Notes: generated by a model from the sequence alone, not told the origin. DNA of 64,000 nucleotides from Daejeonella rubra (GCF_900103545.1 NZ_FNHH01000007.1:108652-172651); one strand, 5' to 3'. Positions 34,511 through 43,471 are shown, numbered from the stretch's first letter. Numbers and translations: made by a program.

Positions 34511-34763
34511 GTCATCTCGAACACGTTAAAAGTATGTTTCCCTTTAAAAAACTTTGAATCGTGGAGAGATCTGCTGATGAAATCTCTGTTTTACTCAACA
34601 GATTCCTTTTCGTTCCTCATTCGGAATGACGTCCATTTTAACGTCTTTTCAATCACCTGCGCTAAGTTTTAATTTAACGGTACTGTTGAGAGGTGGAGAA
34701 ATCTGTTGGTCATAAACTGCTTTTATTGAACAGATATCTCTTCGTACCTCATCGAGATGACGA
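34511..34763. repeat. Two palindromic intergenic repeat units
   Basis: Unit 1 (34511-34632) begins AACGTCATCTCGAA and ends ATTCGGAATGACGT, with GGAGAGATCTG and CAACAGATTCC inside. Unit 2 (34690-34763) contains GGTGGAGAAATCTGTTGG and ends CATCGAGATGACGA. The mirrored CGTCAT(C/T)(T/C)CGA ends and the inner (A)GATCTGT/ACAGAT pairs mark a hairpin-forming repeat family commonly seen between genes in Bacteroidota. They fill the 340-bp gap between convergent genes; no gene is present. Confidence 0.6.
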
Positions 34764-34792
34764 GTTGGTTATGAGTAGATTATACCCAATTA

Positions 34793-35395
34793 TCAACCAT
34801 GTATCGTCTCCGATTTTCCGTAATTCTGTATCACCTTTGCTTCATACTCCAGAAATTCTTTCCAGCGTTTTTCTACATCGATGCCATCTGCATATTTACG
34901 TGCCAGTCCGATGAACATCGTATAATGCCCCGCTTCACTAACCATCAGCTCATAATAGAACTTCGAAAGCTCTTCATCATTGATATGTTCAGACATAACT
35001 TTGAATCGTTCGCAGCTTCGTGCTTCGATCATGGCAGAGAATAAGAGCCGGTCGATCAATTGTTCATGCCTGCTTCCGCCTTTGATCACAAATTGCAGGA
35101 GTTCATTCACATAATGGTCCTTACGTTCCCTGCCGAGCACGAAGCCCCTGGCCAGGATCAAATCATGTACCCTTTTAAAATGATCCATTTCTTCCTGCAC
35201 CAGCATAGCCATTTCCTGTACCAGGTCAGAAAGATTTGGATTTTGAACGATCAGAGTAATGGCATTGCTTGCGGCCTTCTGCTCGCAGAATGCATGATCT
35301 GTCAGGATCTCCTCAATATTGCTTTCAACTACATTCTTAACCCAAAGCGGGTCGGTGGGAAGTTTTAGCTTAAGTATGGTTTTTTCGTTACTCAC
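34793..35395 (-). CDS. miaE: tRNA-(ms2io6A)-hydroxylase
   Basis: 200 residues. The ferritin-like diiron ligands are apparent: Glu in DHAFCEQKAASNAI, the ExxH pair in QEEMDHFKRVHDL, Glu in MIEARSCERFKVM and the second ExxH in VSEAGHYTMFIG. It uses O2 to hydroxylate the isopentenyl group of ms2i6A37 in tRNAs. The neighbours (nadD, gmk, yicC) are housekeeping genes in the same orientation, with a 51-bp gap to nadD. MiaA/MiaB are not in the window. Confidence 0.9.
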   Translation of the reverse strand: MSNEKTILKLKLPTDPLWVKNVVESNIEEILTDHAFCEQKAASNAITLIVQNPNLSDLVQEMAMLVQEEMDHFKRVHDLILARGFVLGRERKDHYVNELLQFVIKGGSRHEQLIDRLLFSAMIEARSCERFKVMSEHINDEELSKFYYELMVSEAGHYTMFIGLARKYADGIDVEKRWKEFLEYEAKVIQNYGKSETIHG

Positions 35396-35446
35396 AATGA
35401 TATTTTTAACTTTTCAACGTATTAATTGCTGGGATAATTTAGATTA

Positions 35447-36019
35447 TTACCGGTATAAATTTTTGCCATCAATGAATTTAAGCACCTTATCAGGTACAAA
35501 ATATTGCACATTATTCCCTTCCTTAACTGCTTTCCGTATAAATGTGGCCGACAATTCCATGAGAGGAGTTTCAGTGATAGTTATTGACTGATGGTCTTTG
35601 AATTCTTGTATTTCAAACCCGGGCCTTGGATAAATATGAATATGATAATCGCGGAGTATCAGTTCATAATTTTTCCATTTTTTTAGCGAAGCCAGATTGT
35701 CTGATCCCATGATCAGGCTGAACTCATGCTCCGGATATTTTTCGTGCAGATAGGTCAGGGTATCAATGGTATAGGAGGGCTGCGGAAGTTTTAGCTCCAC
35801 ATCGCTTACTCTAATATTTATCGCATCCTCTGTCGCAAGTTTTGCCATTTCCAGACGATCATACATATTGATCAGGTCACTCTTCTCTTTCAGTGGATTA
35901 TGAGGTGAAACGACCAGCCAAACTTGCTGAAGATCGGTGTAATTGGCCATATAATTGGCTATGATCAGATGACCAATATGAATGGGGTTAAACGAGCCGA
36001 AGAATAATCCTATTTTCAT
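35447..36019 (-). CDS. nadD: Nicotinate-nucleotide adenylyltransferase
   Basis: 190 residues. The nucleotidyl-transferase motif GLFFGSFNPIHIGHLIIANY (HxGH) is at the N-terminus and the second motif SATFIRKAVKEG near the C-terminus. It makes deaminated NAD from nicotinate mononucleotide and ATP. It lies in the series yicC-gmk-nadD-miaE, an order common in Bacteroidota. The 63-bp gap to gmk holds a short purine-rich repeat (GAGATATGAGATTTGAGATA near 36037). Confidence 0.95.
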   Translation of the reverse strand: MKIGLFFGSFNPIHIGHLIIANYMANYTDLQQVWLVVSPHNPLKEKSDLINMYDRLEMAKLATEDAINIRVSDVELKLPQPSYTIDTLTYLHEKYPEHEFSLIMGSDNLASLKKWKNYELILRDYHIHIYPRPGFEIQEFKDHQSITITETPLMELSATFIRKAVKEGNNVQYFVPDKVLKFIDGKNLYR

Positions 36020-36082
36020 ACACCTGAAGATATGAGATGGGAGATATGAGATTTGAGATAGGGTAATCTTGACATTCTATTT

Positions 36083-36652
36083 TTATTTTTGAAAAAGAAA
36101 TTCTGTAACCAGCTTTTCGGCCTCTTTGCAGGCTGTTTCCAGCTCGTAATTTTTCAATATCACATCAAACTGATCAGAATATTTAAGTTCTTTATCAGCT
36201 TTTTTAATTCGTTCAGCCAATTTCTCAGGAAGATCAGTACCGCGCCCGGTGAGCCTTTCAATTAAAACTTCCAGTGATGGTGGTTGAACAAATACAGCAA
36301 GTGCACTTTCACCATATTTTTTCTTAAGATGAAGTCCGCCGATCACGTCAATATCAAATATCACATGTTTTCCTTCAGCCCAGATCCGCTCTATCTCAGC
36401 ACGCAGTGTTCCATAAAAAGTGCCTGTATATACCTCTTCAAACTCAACAAATTCTTTCTGTGCGATCTTATGAAGGAAACTTTCCTGGCTGATGAAATAA
36501 TAGTCCTTCCCATTAACCTCATCTCCCCGCTGCTCCCTTGTTGTAGCCGATATCGAAAAAGAAAGAGCAGGTATTTTCTTTAATAAATGATGTACAATCG
36601 TGGTTTTACCTGCACCGGAAGGTGCTGAAAATATGATGAGTTTACCGTTCAC
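36083..36652 (-). CDS. gmk: Guanylate kinase
   Basis: 189 residues. The P-loop FSAPSGAGKTTIV is at residues 8-20; SFSISATTREQRGDEVNGKD and GTFYGTLRAEIERIWAEGKH form the GMP site. It converts GMP and ATP to GDP and ADP. Pairing with yicC upstream is conserved in many bacteria. A gap of about 103 bp separates them here and holds tandem repeats plus a large hairpin (36697-36749). Confidence 0.96.
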   Translation of the reverse strand: MNGKLIIFSAPSGAGKTTIVHHLLKKIPALSFSISATTREQRGDEVNGKDYYFISQESFLHKIAQKEFVEFEEVYTGTFYGTLRAEIERIWAEGKHVIFDIDVIGGLHLKKKYGESALAVFVQPPSLEVLIERLTGRGTDLPEKLAERIKKADKELKYSDQFDVILKNYELETACKEAEKLVTEFLFQK

Positions 36653-36695
36653 TTGAGTTTTAAGTAATAAGTTTTAAGTAATAAGTAGTAAGTTT

Positions 36696-36750
36696 TAAGT
36701 TATAGGTTTTAAGTTGAGGCTATGGGTAGAAACTTAAAACCTATAACTTA
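36696..36750. repeat. 20-bp-stem hairpin and tandem repeats between yicC and gmk
   Basis: Arms at 36696-36715 and 36731-36750 (core AAGTTATAGGTTTTAAGTT) are perfectly complementary across a 15-nt loop. To the left, 36656-36696 is built from copies of TTTTAAGTAATAAG-like units. The hairpin starts 6 bp after the yicC stop on the minus strand, so it probably lowers read-through into gmk or protects the yicC mRNA end. Confidence 0.65.
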
Positions 36751-36755
36751 CAACT

Positions 36756-37631
36756 CTACAATACGTTTAACAATTGTTCTTTGATCTTTTCCAGTTCTTC
36801 TTTCATTCCCACTACGATCTGCTGCATTTTAGCATCATTCGCTTTTGAGCCCATCGTATTGATCTCCCGACCTATTTCCTGTGATATAAATCCTAGTTTT
36901 TTGCCGTTTGCATCTTTGTCCTGCAGCGCAGCAATAAAGTAATCGCAATGGCTTTTTAAACGGGTTTTTTCTTCAGTGATATCCAGCTTATCGATAAAAT
37001 AGATCAATTCCTGCTCAAAGCGGTTATGATCAATATTTTCTTTGCCAACAGCATCTTCCAGAAACTGGTTTAAACGATCTTTAATCGAAGGAATACGTAG
37101 CGGTTCCTGTTCCGAAACCAGCCTCATCCCTTCTATTATATTTGTTATCCGCAGGATCAGGTCCAGTTTTAGAACTCCCCCTTCATCCTGACGAAAATTC
37201 TGAAAATTTGCCAGTGCCTGCTCAAAAGTTTTATAAACTATCTTCCATTCGTCTTCGCTGACCTCATCAACCGAATACTGAACAACTTCCGGGAAGTTCA
37301 GGGCCATTTGAAAGAGGTTACTACCCGTATCACCTAAAGCATCTGCTGATTCCTTAAGTTGAGCATAATAATGTCTGAGTAATGACTGATTGATGCTGGA
37401 GGTCTTTAGTGTAGTTTCAGCATATTCGATGTTGATACTAATATTTACCTTTCCGCGTTCGATCTGCCGGGTACATTCATTTCTTAATAAAAATTCTTTA
37501 TCAGAGAATGTCTTTGGAATTTTTAAAGAAAGTTCCAGGAACTTACTGTTTAATGATTTGATCTCAACCGTATATTTTGCATGGGCAAAATCATTAGTAG
37601 CCAAACCATATCCTGTCATGGATTTAATCAT
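36756..37631 (-). CDS. YicC family endoribonuclease
   Basis: 291 residues. The N-terminal IKSMTGYGLATNDFAHAKYT and the C-terminal DKLDITEEKTRLKSHCDYFI plus GKKLGFISQEIGREINTMGS are the YicC_N and DUF1732 signatures. E. coli YicC is an endoribonuclease involved in RyhB decay; the Bacteroidota proteins are assumed to be similar. It heads the yicC-gmk-nadD-miaE series. A divergent gene for an envelope protein starts 105 bp away. Confidence 0.9.
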   Translation of the reverse strand: MIKSMTGYGLATNDFAHAKYTVEIKSLNSKFLELSLKIPKTFSDKEFLLRNECTRQIERGKVNISINIEYAETTLKTSSINQSLLRHYYAQLKESADALGDTGSNLFQMALNFPEVVQYSVDEVSEDEWKIVYKTFEQALANFQNFRQDEGGVLKLDLILRITNIIEGMRLVSEQEPLRIPSIKDRLNQFLEDAVGKENIDHNRFEQELIYFIDKLDITEEKTRLKSHCDYFIAALQDKDANGKKLGFISQEIGREINTMGSKANDAKMQQIVVGMKEELEKIKEQLLNVL

Positions 37632-37736
37632 TTTGCAAAGATAAGATTTAATTGGAAAGGCTTAGAGCCTTATTAATTACGTCATTTAACATTATTTAAG
37701 ATAATCCCAGCCTATGTTTTGCTAATTTTGACGAAG

Positions 37737-38510
37737 ATGAAACATGTTCTGATCTTATTTCTGATTGCTATTCAGCTTATTTGTTCTGTTGACAGCTCAT
37801 TGTATGCTCAGGAACCTGCTGTCAGGGGACTTATCATGGAAAAGTCCGGGGTATCAAAACTTGCCAATGTTTACATCCTTAATAAAAGAACAAAACGTGT
37901 TTCACAAAGTGACGATTATGGATTGTTCAGAATACCAGCCTCCAGGGGCGATACTCTTAGTTTTTCAAAATCAGGTTATACAGAACTAATTCTGGTTTTA
38001 CCTGACCTTTCTGATCTCGTTTTGAGACTTCAGCCTGTTATAAGGCTTTCAGAAGTGATGGTTCAGGGTCAGAGTAAAAAGCAGGAACTGGATGAAATAA
38101 AAGATCAGTATCGTAGAAAAGGTTCTTATTACGCTGGGAAGCCTCCTGTACTTGCTTATATCTTTCAGCCTCTTACTGCATTGTATGAGCTTGTTGGGAA
38201 AACTCCGGGTCAGGCACGCAGATTTAACGCTTATTATACAAATGAACTCCAGCAGTCGGAGGTCGATCGAAGGTTTAACTCCTATACAGTGCGGAAAATT
38301 ACTGGATTGGATAGTCTTGATCTGAAAAATTTCATGGCTGTTTATCGCCCTGATTATAATTCTTTGTCTACCTGGGATGAATACGCTCTGATCAATTATC
38401 TCAAAAGATCACTTCAAACATTCAATAATTCCGGGCGTCCAAAGGGACTTAGAAGTTTGCCACCATTGCCCAAAGCTAAGGACCTAACTGAGAGAACACT
38501 AAAATATTAA
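37737..38510 (+). CDS. Secreted protein with carboxypeptidase regulatory-like domain
   Basis: From the ATG at 37737 (257 aa) it begins with a signal peptide (MKHVLILFLIAIQLICSVDS). Residues about 30-95 form a CarboxypepD_reg-like beta-sandwich (AVRGLIMEKSGVSKLANVYI, DDYGLFRIPASRGDTLSFSK, GYTELIL), like the plug-preceding domain of TonB-dependent receptors but without a barrel. The C-terminal half (about 110-257) is helical and rich in Tyr and Arg, with no family I recognise. It converges on plsC with a 4-bp overlap of the 3' ends. Confidence 0.75.
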   Translation: MKHVLILFLIAIQLICSVDSSLYAQEPAVRGLIMEKSGVSKLANVYILNKRTKRVSQSDDYGLFRIPASRGDTLSFSKSGYTELILVLPDLSDLVLRLQPVIRLSEVMVQGQSKKQELDEIKDQYRRKGSYYAGKPPVLAYIFQPLTALYELVGKTPGQARRFNAYYTNELQQSEVDRRFNSYTVRKITGLDSLDLKNFMAVYRPDYNSLSTWDEYALINYLKRSLQTFNNSGRPKGLRSLPPLPKAKDLTERTLKY

Positions 38511-39256
38511 ACCGGGTTTTTCATTAAATCTCCCATTCGTTTACGAACCTTTGCCTTCAGATCTTCCAGATCTTTTGCTTCCAGGCCGGCTACTTCAACG
38601 GGTTCATCAAAAACGCAGGTGATCACTCCTGGCCTAACGCTGATGGGATTAGCTCTTGGAAGAAGTTTCCTTGCTTTTAGTATGACCATAGGCACTATAT
38701 CAGTTTGTGTTTCAATGGCAAGCCTGAAAGCACCATCATAAAAGTCGGCAAGGTCAGCTTCAGTTTTGTTCATTGTGCCTTCAGGGAATATCAGGATGGA
38801 TTGTCCCCTCGATAAGTCGATCTTAAGTTCTTCCACACTGCGGGCGCGACTTTCCTTATTTTTTCGGTCTATCAATACTACCACTCTCCTGTAGATCATT
38901 CCAAAAAGCGGAGTTTTAACCATTTCAATCTTCCCCAAAGGCTTTACGGACCCTGAAATACCAATAACAACTGCGATTGCGTCTAAATATGAATTATGAT
39001 TACAAACGTATATATATGCTTTTTTCGGATTTTGGTATTTGTATCCACGAGTCCTGACAGGAAAGAAACATAAAATTGAAAATATCCATGCCCACAGTTT
39101 GAGGAATAGGAAAAGGATATCCTGTGCCTGCTTATGTTTAAATAATACTGAACTGATCAGAATAAATGGAAAGACCAGAATCATGGCAGAAATAAACACC
39201 AGTAAACTATAGGTCAGGAATAATACTGCCAGTCCTCTTTTTAAAATTCTAATCAT
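38507..39256 (-). CDS. plsC: 1-acyl-sn-glycerol-3-phosphate acyltransferase
   Basis: 249 residues with a hydrophobic N-terminal hairpin (about 8-40). The acyltransferase motifs are present: HxxxxD in VCNHNSYLDAIAV, the substrate-binding FPEGTMNKTE, and PMVILKARKLLP. It adds the second acyl chain in phosphatidic acid synthesis at the inner membrane. It overlaps the GT39 gene upstream by 8 bp and the convergent gene by 4 bp. Confidence 0.88.
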   Translation of the reverse strand: MIRILKRGLAVLFLTYSLLVFISAMILVFPFILISSVLFKHKQAQDILFLFLKLWAWIFSILCFFPVRTRGYKYQNPKKAYIYVCNHNSYLDAIAVVIGISGSVKPLGKIEMVKTPLFGMIYRRVVVLIDRKNKESRARSVEELKIDLSRGQSILIFPEGTMNKTEADLADFYDGAFRLAIETQTDIVPMVILKARKLLPRANPISVRPGVITCVFDEPVEVAGLEAKDLEDLKAKVRKRMGDLMKNPV

Positions 39257-41000
39257 TTTCTAAATATTTAAAAAGAATGTACCATTGATCTTCCTTGTTG
39301 AGGCGGTTGTTAAAACGGTAGTAGATTCGGATCGAGTCTGGATTGACACGCTTTTCAACCCGGATCGGGTCCGGGTTGACAGAATTAGTAGTCCGGACTT
39401 GATCCGAAATAGCCCTGTCAGTCCGGACTTGATCCCTGTCAGTCCGGACCTGATCCGGACCAATATAAAACCCCTCCTTCTCCCTACCCTGTGTATATTT
39501 CAAGATTTTTCCTGTATACCTGGACAGATAAAATGATGTTTGAAATGCCATATAGGTTGGCTCATTGCGTGAATAGCTTGTAAAGTGAATGCCTGCAAAT
39601 TGCACATTATCAGTCTTTGGCTCTGGAGGGCCGATCAGATAAACATCTTCATTTCCAATTATTTCTGACATTTTCAGTGCATCTGCCCGGTAAGGATCAT
39701 TTTCTTTTTTGGTAGGAAGTATGATCAGGTCGAACCCGATTCTTGCTATCAGCACAATAAGTATCCCGGCAAGGATCCATTCGCCTGGTTTTTTGAATTT
39801 TATAAAATATACCCCTGCAGCAAGGATCAATCCTAAAATAACACAAGCTATTGTAACTACCCATTCCTGTCTGATCATCCCGAAAATTGCTAGTCCGAAT
39901 AGACCTGCAGTAACGCTTATCCCAAGAAAGTAATAAAAGCCTTTGATCCATTTCTGCTTGTCAATGGCCGGTTTTTCTAATAAACTGTAAGTCAGTAAGG
40001 AATAAATAAATGGAAAGAACATGTAAAGATATCTTTCTCTGGTACCCGGAGAAAGCAGGTAAATCAGACCGTTTGCCAGGCAGAACCAGAGACAATAAGT
40101 GAGAAATGGATTTTCTTTAAGTATTTTTTTCCATGGATTGCCTATTGTAATAAAAAAAAGAAGGAACCAGGGTGCTGAGATCTTGATTAGCTGCACAGGA
40201 AAGTTCAGAAAATGCTTAAAATTATCCAGAAGGCTTGACTCCATGCCAGTTCTTGAAAAGGTTTCGGTGAACAAACGTGCGAGATAGGGGCCGGCATCGT
40301 GTTGAAGCGAATACAAATAAAAATATCCCCCTGCGCTTAAAGCGAGAATAGCAATTCCTGCAAAGTGCCAAATGGAGAATAATCGCTTATAATCTTTATT
40401 GATAATGAAGATGGCGAGCAAAGTTATTGCCTGAAAAAATAAGGATGGAATACCTTTGGTAAGTACCCCTGCGGCTGTTAAAAGATATGAACAAATAAAT
40501 AGCCAATGCCATTTCTTTTGCTGATAGAAGTGAAAAATCAGTAAACACTGTACATACACAATGAGAGCATAGAAAATGTCAATCTCACCCAATAGTGAAA
40601 AATAGAACAGGATATCAGCGCTCGTCAGGTAGAAAAGTGCTGAAAGCAATGCGGCATTTTTGCCAATATACTGCCTGCTGATCCGGTAATGAATGAAGGC
40701 CGTAAGGAAAAGTGAAAGGATGGAGGGCAGTCTAACAACCCATTCTGCCTTGCCCAGCAGACTAAAAAACCCGATCAATACCCAGTTATAGAGGGGAGGT
40801 TTATTATAATACAACTCTCCGTTGGTTGTTGGAACCATCCAGTTATTCGCCAGGAGCATTTCAAGGGCTACTAATGCGCGTCGTGGTTCCTCAAAAATGA
40901 GTTGATAGGAGTTTAATCGAAGAAAATAGGCAATGGGGATCAGGATTAACAGGGCAATCAGCAGTTTTTTCTGGTAAGGATTTGCTGAACTCTGTTCCAT
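39249..41000 (-). CDS. GT39 (ArnT-like) membrane glycosyltransferase with repeat insertion
   Basis: 583 residues with about twelve membrane helices. LIFEEPRRALVALEMLLANN and ELYYNKPPLYNWVLIGFFSL form the first periplasmic loop of ArnT/PMT-type GT-C enzymes (acidic residue in the EEPRRA site). It should transfer a lipid-linked sugar in the outer leaflet. The C-terminal tail (about residues 516-559) is made of short repeats (DQVRTDRDQVRTD, VNPDPIRVEKRVNPDSIRI), encoded by copies of GTCCGGACTTGATCC, an intergenic-type repeat read in frame. The last 24 residues return to normal sequence. It begins 1 bp after rnc and overlaps plsC. Confidence 0.82.
   Translation of the reverse strand: MEQSSANPYQKKLLIALLILIPIAYFLRLNSYQLIFEEPRRALVALEMLLANNWMVPTTNGELYYNKPPLYNWVLIGFFSLLGKAEWVVRLPSILSLFLTAFIHYRISRQYIGKNAALLSALFYLTSADILFYFSLLGEIDIFYALIVYVQCLLIFHFYQQKKWHWLFICSYLLTAAGVLTKGIPSLFFQAITLLAIFIINKDYKRLFSIWHFAGIAILALSAGGYFYLYSLQHDAGPYLARLFTETFSRTGMESSLLDNFKHFLNFPVQLIKISAPWFLLFFITIGNPWKKILKENPFLTYCLWFCLANGLIYLLSPGTRERYLYMFFPFIYSLLTYSLLEKPAIDKQKWIKGFYYFLGISVTAGLFGLAIFGMIRQEWVVTIACVILGLILAAGVYFIKFKKPGEWILAGILIVLIARIGFDLIILPTKKENDPYRADALKMSEIIGNEDVYLIGPPEPKTDNVQFAGIHFTSYSRNEPTYMAFQTSFYLSRYTGKILKYTQGREKEGFYIGPDQVRTDRDQVRTDRAISDQVRTTNSVNPDPIRVEKRVNPDSIRIYYRFNNRLNKEDQWYILFKYLEND
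39329..39460. repeat. REP-like repeat array inside the GT39 coding sequence
   Basis: Five related units lie in about 130 bp: GGATCGAGTCTGGATTGAC (39329), GGATCGGGTCCGGGTTGAC (39362), GTCCGGACTTGATCCG (39391), GTCCGGACTTGATCC (39421) and GTCCGGACCTGATCCGGAC (39442). The core is a near-palindrome (TCCGGACTTGATCCGGA) like short repeats found between genes. Here it keeps the reading frame and is translated. Confidence 0.7.
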
Positions 41001-41001
41001 T

Positions 41002-41730
41002 TTAAATATTCAGGAACTCACAGGCCTTTTCTGCCGCCAGTTTCTCTGCGTTCTTCTTATTATAGTCACGGCCAATTGCACAACTCTCTCCATCCACATT
41101 TACACTGATAGTGAAGAGCTTGGTATTTTCTCCCTCTTCATTAGGAATAATTTCAAAAATTACATCTTTTCCATGGCGCTGGCACCATTCAATCAGCTTG
41201 CTTTTGAAATTTGTTTCAGTAAGTTCTAGGGTATGGATGTCAACATGAGGTTTAATAATGCGGTTAAGAAGGAAGTTTCTTGTGAAATTATAATCCTTAT
41301 CCATATAAACAGCTCCGATCATCGCTTCAAAAGTGTCTCCTAAAAGAGAGCCTTGTTTGTTGTTATGACCCAGGGCCCTGTTATCAAATTCAATATGTTC
41401 GTCGAGCCCAAGACGTTTGGCGAGTTGATTCAGGTTTGAGCGACTCACTATTTTCGAGCGCATTTCGGTTAAAAATCCCTCGTCTTTATAGGGGTACATT
41501 TTAAATAGCAGTTCAGCTACTACCGAACCTAATATAGCGTCTCCTAAAAATTCAAGGCGTTCGTTACTGTTTTTAGCTCCGTTCTTAACTTCCACAGCCA
41601 CAGAACGGTGTCTGAAAGCCATGCGATAAAGTCGTAAATTTCCTGGAACATAACCTAATAGGTTCTCTAAAGATCTTATGTACTTGCGATTTGGCGAAAA
41701 GTAGAGCTTATAGATTCTTGAAAATGGCAT
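41002..41730 (-). CDS. rnc: Ribonuclease III
   Basis: 242 residues: an RNase III domain (about 25-155) with the signature NERLEFLGDAILGSVVAELL and the second metal site GDTFEAMIGAVYMD, then a double-stranded RNA-binding domain (about 165-240, NFKSKLIEWCQRHGKDVIFE, AEKLAAEKACEFL). It processes rRNA and other structured RNAs. The order acpP-fabF-rnc is conserved widely in Bacteroidota. A gap of 81 bp lies after fabF. Confidence 0.96.
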   Translation of the reverse strand: MPFSRIYKLYFSPNRKYIRSLENLLGYVPGNLRLYRMAFRHRSVAVEVKNGAKNSNERLEFLGDAILGSVVAELLFKMYPYKDEGFLTEMRSKIVSRSNLNQLAKRLGLDEHIEFDNRALGHNNKQGSLLGDTFEAMIGAVYMDKDYNFTRNFLLNRIIKPHVDIHTLELTETNFKSKLIEWCQRHGKDVIFEIIPNEEGENTKLFTISVNVDGESCAIGRDYNKKNAEKLAAEKACEFLNI

Positions 41731-41811
41731 TAATGACCTTAAATCAAATTGATAGGAACTAATATACAGGTTTAAACAGATACCGAAAGGAAAAATTAAT
41801 GGCTAAGATGA

Positions 41812-43065
41812 TCAGGCCTTGTATTTTTTAAAGATCACAGAAGCATTATGACCTCCAAATCCGAAAGTATTGCTCAAAGCAGCATTTACGGTACGTTTTT
41901 GAGCCTTATTAAATGTGAAATTTAATCTTGGATCAAAACTAGGGTCGTCTGTAAAATGGTTTATTGTCGGCGGAACAATATCATTCTGAACGGAAAGAAT
42001 TGCTGCGATTGCTTCAACGGCTCCGGCAGCACCAAGAAGGTGGCCTGTCATTGATTTGGTGGAGCTAATATTCAGTCTGAAAGCATCTTCTTCGAACATA
42101 TGAAGGATAGCTTTTACTTCACTAATATCTCCCAGAGGAGTAGAAGTTCCATGAACATTGATGTAATCAATATCAGCAGGGGTCATATGTGCATCTCTCA
42201 ATGCATTGGTCATTACCAGTTTGGCACCGAGGCCTTCCGGATGTGGAGCAGTAATGTGATTTGCATCAGCACTCATACCACCACCTACCATTTCGGCATA
42301 GATTTTAGCGCCTCTTGCTAAAGCATGCTCTAATTCTTCCAGAATGATACTTCCTGCACCCTCGCCTGCAACAAAACCATCACGGTCTTTATCAAAGGGA
42401 CGGGAAGCGGTTGTTGGATCATCATTTCGTGTAGAAAGTGCATGCATGGCATTGAAACCACCCATACCTGCCTCGTTTATAATTGCTTCCGAACCTCCTG
42501 AAACGATTATATCAGCCATATCCAGACGGATATAATTGAATGCATCGATCAGCGCATTGGTAGAAGAAGCACAGGCAGAAACAGTAGAGAAATTCGGACC
42601 GCGCAACCCATGTCTTATAGAAATATGGCCCGGTGCAATGTCCAGAATCATTTTGGGAATGAAAAACGGATTGAACCGCGGAGTCCCATCTCCATTTGCG
42701 AAGTTCATCACTTCATCGGTAAAGGTTTTTAAGCCACCAATACCTGAACCCCAGATCACCCCAATTCTATTCGTGTCGAGATTTGGGAAGTCTAAGCCTG
42801 CATCTTTAATAGCCTCATCAGATGCAGCGATTGCATAATGAACAAATGGATCTAATTTACGAGCCTCTTTCTTTTCCAAAAAATCCTCCGGATTGAAGTT
42901 TTTTACTTCACAGGCGAACTTCGTTCGAAATTTTTCAGGATCATAATGTGTTATAGGAGCGGCACCGCTTACCCCATTGATCAAACTGTTCCAGTATTCC
43001 GGAACAGTATTTCCAATTGGAGTAAGCGCACCTAGTCCTGTAACAACAACTCTTTTAAGCTCCAT
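41812..43065 (-). CDS. fabF: 3-oxoacyl-[acyl-carrier-protein] synthase II
   Basis: 417 residues, thiolase fold. The catalytic cysteine is Cys165 in STVSACASSTNALIDA; the two histidines are in VHGTSTPLGD and SMTGHLLGAAGA. It condenses malonyl-ACP with acyl-ACP in fatty-acid elongation. It lies 20 bp after acpP, whose product is its substrate carrier. Confidence 0.97.
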   Translation of the reverse strand: MELKRVVVTGLGALTPIGNTVPEYWNSLINGVSGAAPITHYDPEKFRTKFACEVKNFNPEDFLEKKEARKLDPFVHYAIAASDEAIKDAGLDFPNLDTNRIGVIWGSGIGGLKTFTDEVMNFANGDGTPRFNPFFIPKMILDIAPGHISIRHGLRGPNFSTVSACASSTNALIDAFNYIRLDMADIIVSGGSEAIINEAGMGGFNAMHALSTRNDDPTTASRPFDKDRDGFVAGEGAGSIILEELEHALARGAKIYAEMVGGGMSADANHITAPHPEGLGAKLVMTNALRDAHMTPADIDYINVHGTSTPLGDISEVKAILHMFEEDAFRLNISSTKSMTGHLLGAAGAVEAIAAILSVQNDIVPPTINHFTDDPSFDPRLNFTFNKAQKRTVNAALSNTFGFGGHNASVIFKKYKA

Positions 43066-43085
43066 TTATATGAGGGTATCGTAAA

Positions 43086-43322
43086 TTACTTTACGTTCTT
43101 TTCTAAATAAGCGATAGCTTGACCAACAGTACCGATAGTTTCAGCCTGGTCATCAGGGATAGCTACATTAAATTCTTTCTCAAACTCCATGATTAACTCC
43201 ACGGTGTCCAATGAATCGGCACCAAGATCATTGGTGAAAGATGCCTCTGGTGTAACTTCACTTTCGTCAACACCTAATTTTTCAACGATAATTGCTTTAA
43301 CTCTTGAAGCGATATCAGACAT
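43086..43322 (-). CDS. acpP: Acyl carrier protein
   Basis: 78 residues, acidic and helical. Ser37 in LGADSLDTVELIME is the 4'-phosphopantetheine site. It carries acyl chains for FabF and PlsC, both encoded nearby. The upstream gap of about 149 bp is shared with the divergent IPExxxVDY gene. Confidence 0.97.
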   Translation of the reverse strand: MSDIASRVKAIIVEKLGVDESEVTPEASFTNDLGADSLDTVELIMEFEKEFNVAIPDDQAETIGTVGQAIAYLEKNVK

Positions 43323-43440
43323 GGTTTTATAATTTAATTGTTAAATAATTCTGTGCAAAGAAAAATAAATTCTATCAATTTTCAAACCTTTTTGTTTTTA
43401 GCAATTTTATATGTCAAACAATTTAAATGTTTAAGCTGAT

Positions 43441-43448
43441 TACATTTG
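43441..43448 (+). promoter_or_regulatory. Candidate -7 element of the IPExxxVDY gene
   Basis: TACATTTG fits the TAnnTTTG consensus and lies 24 bp before the TTG start codon. No good -33 TTTG is present at the expected 19-20 bp distance, so the promoter is only probable. Confidence 0.4.
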
Positions 43449-43471
43449 TAATTTAGCATAAAAAATAAACG

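Noticed and set aside
36656..36750. CRISPR-like array in the yicC-gmk gap
   Set aside because: The repeated units are short, abut each other and have no unique spacers; no cas genes are in the window.
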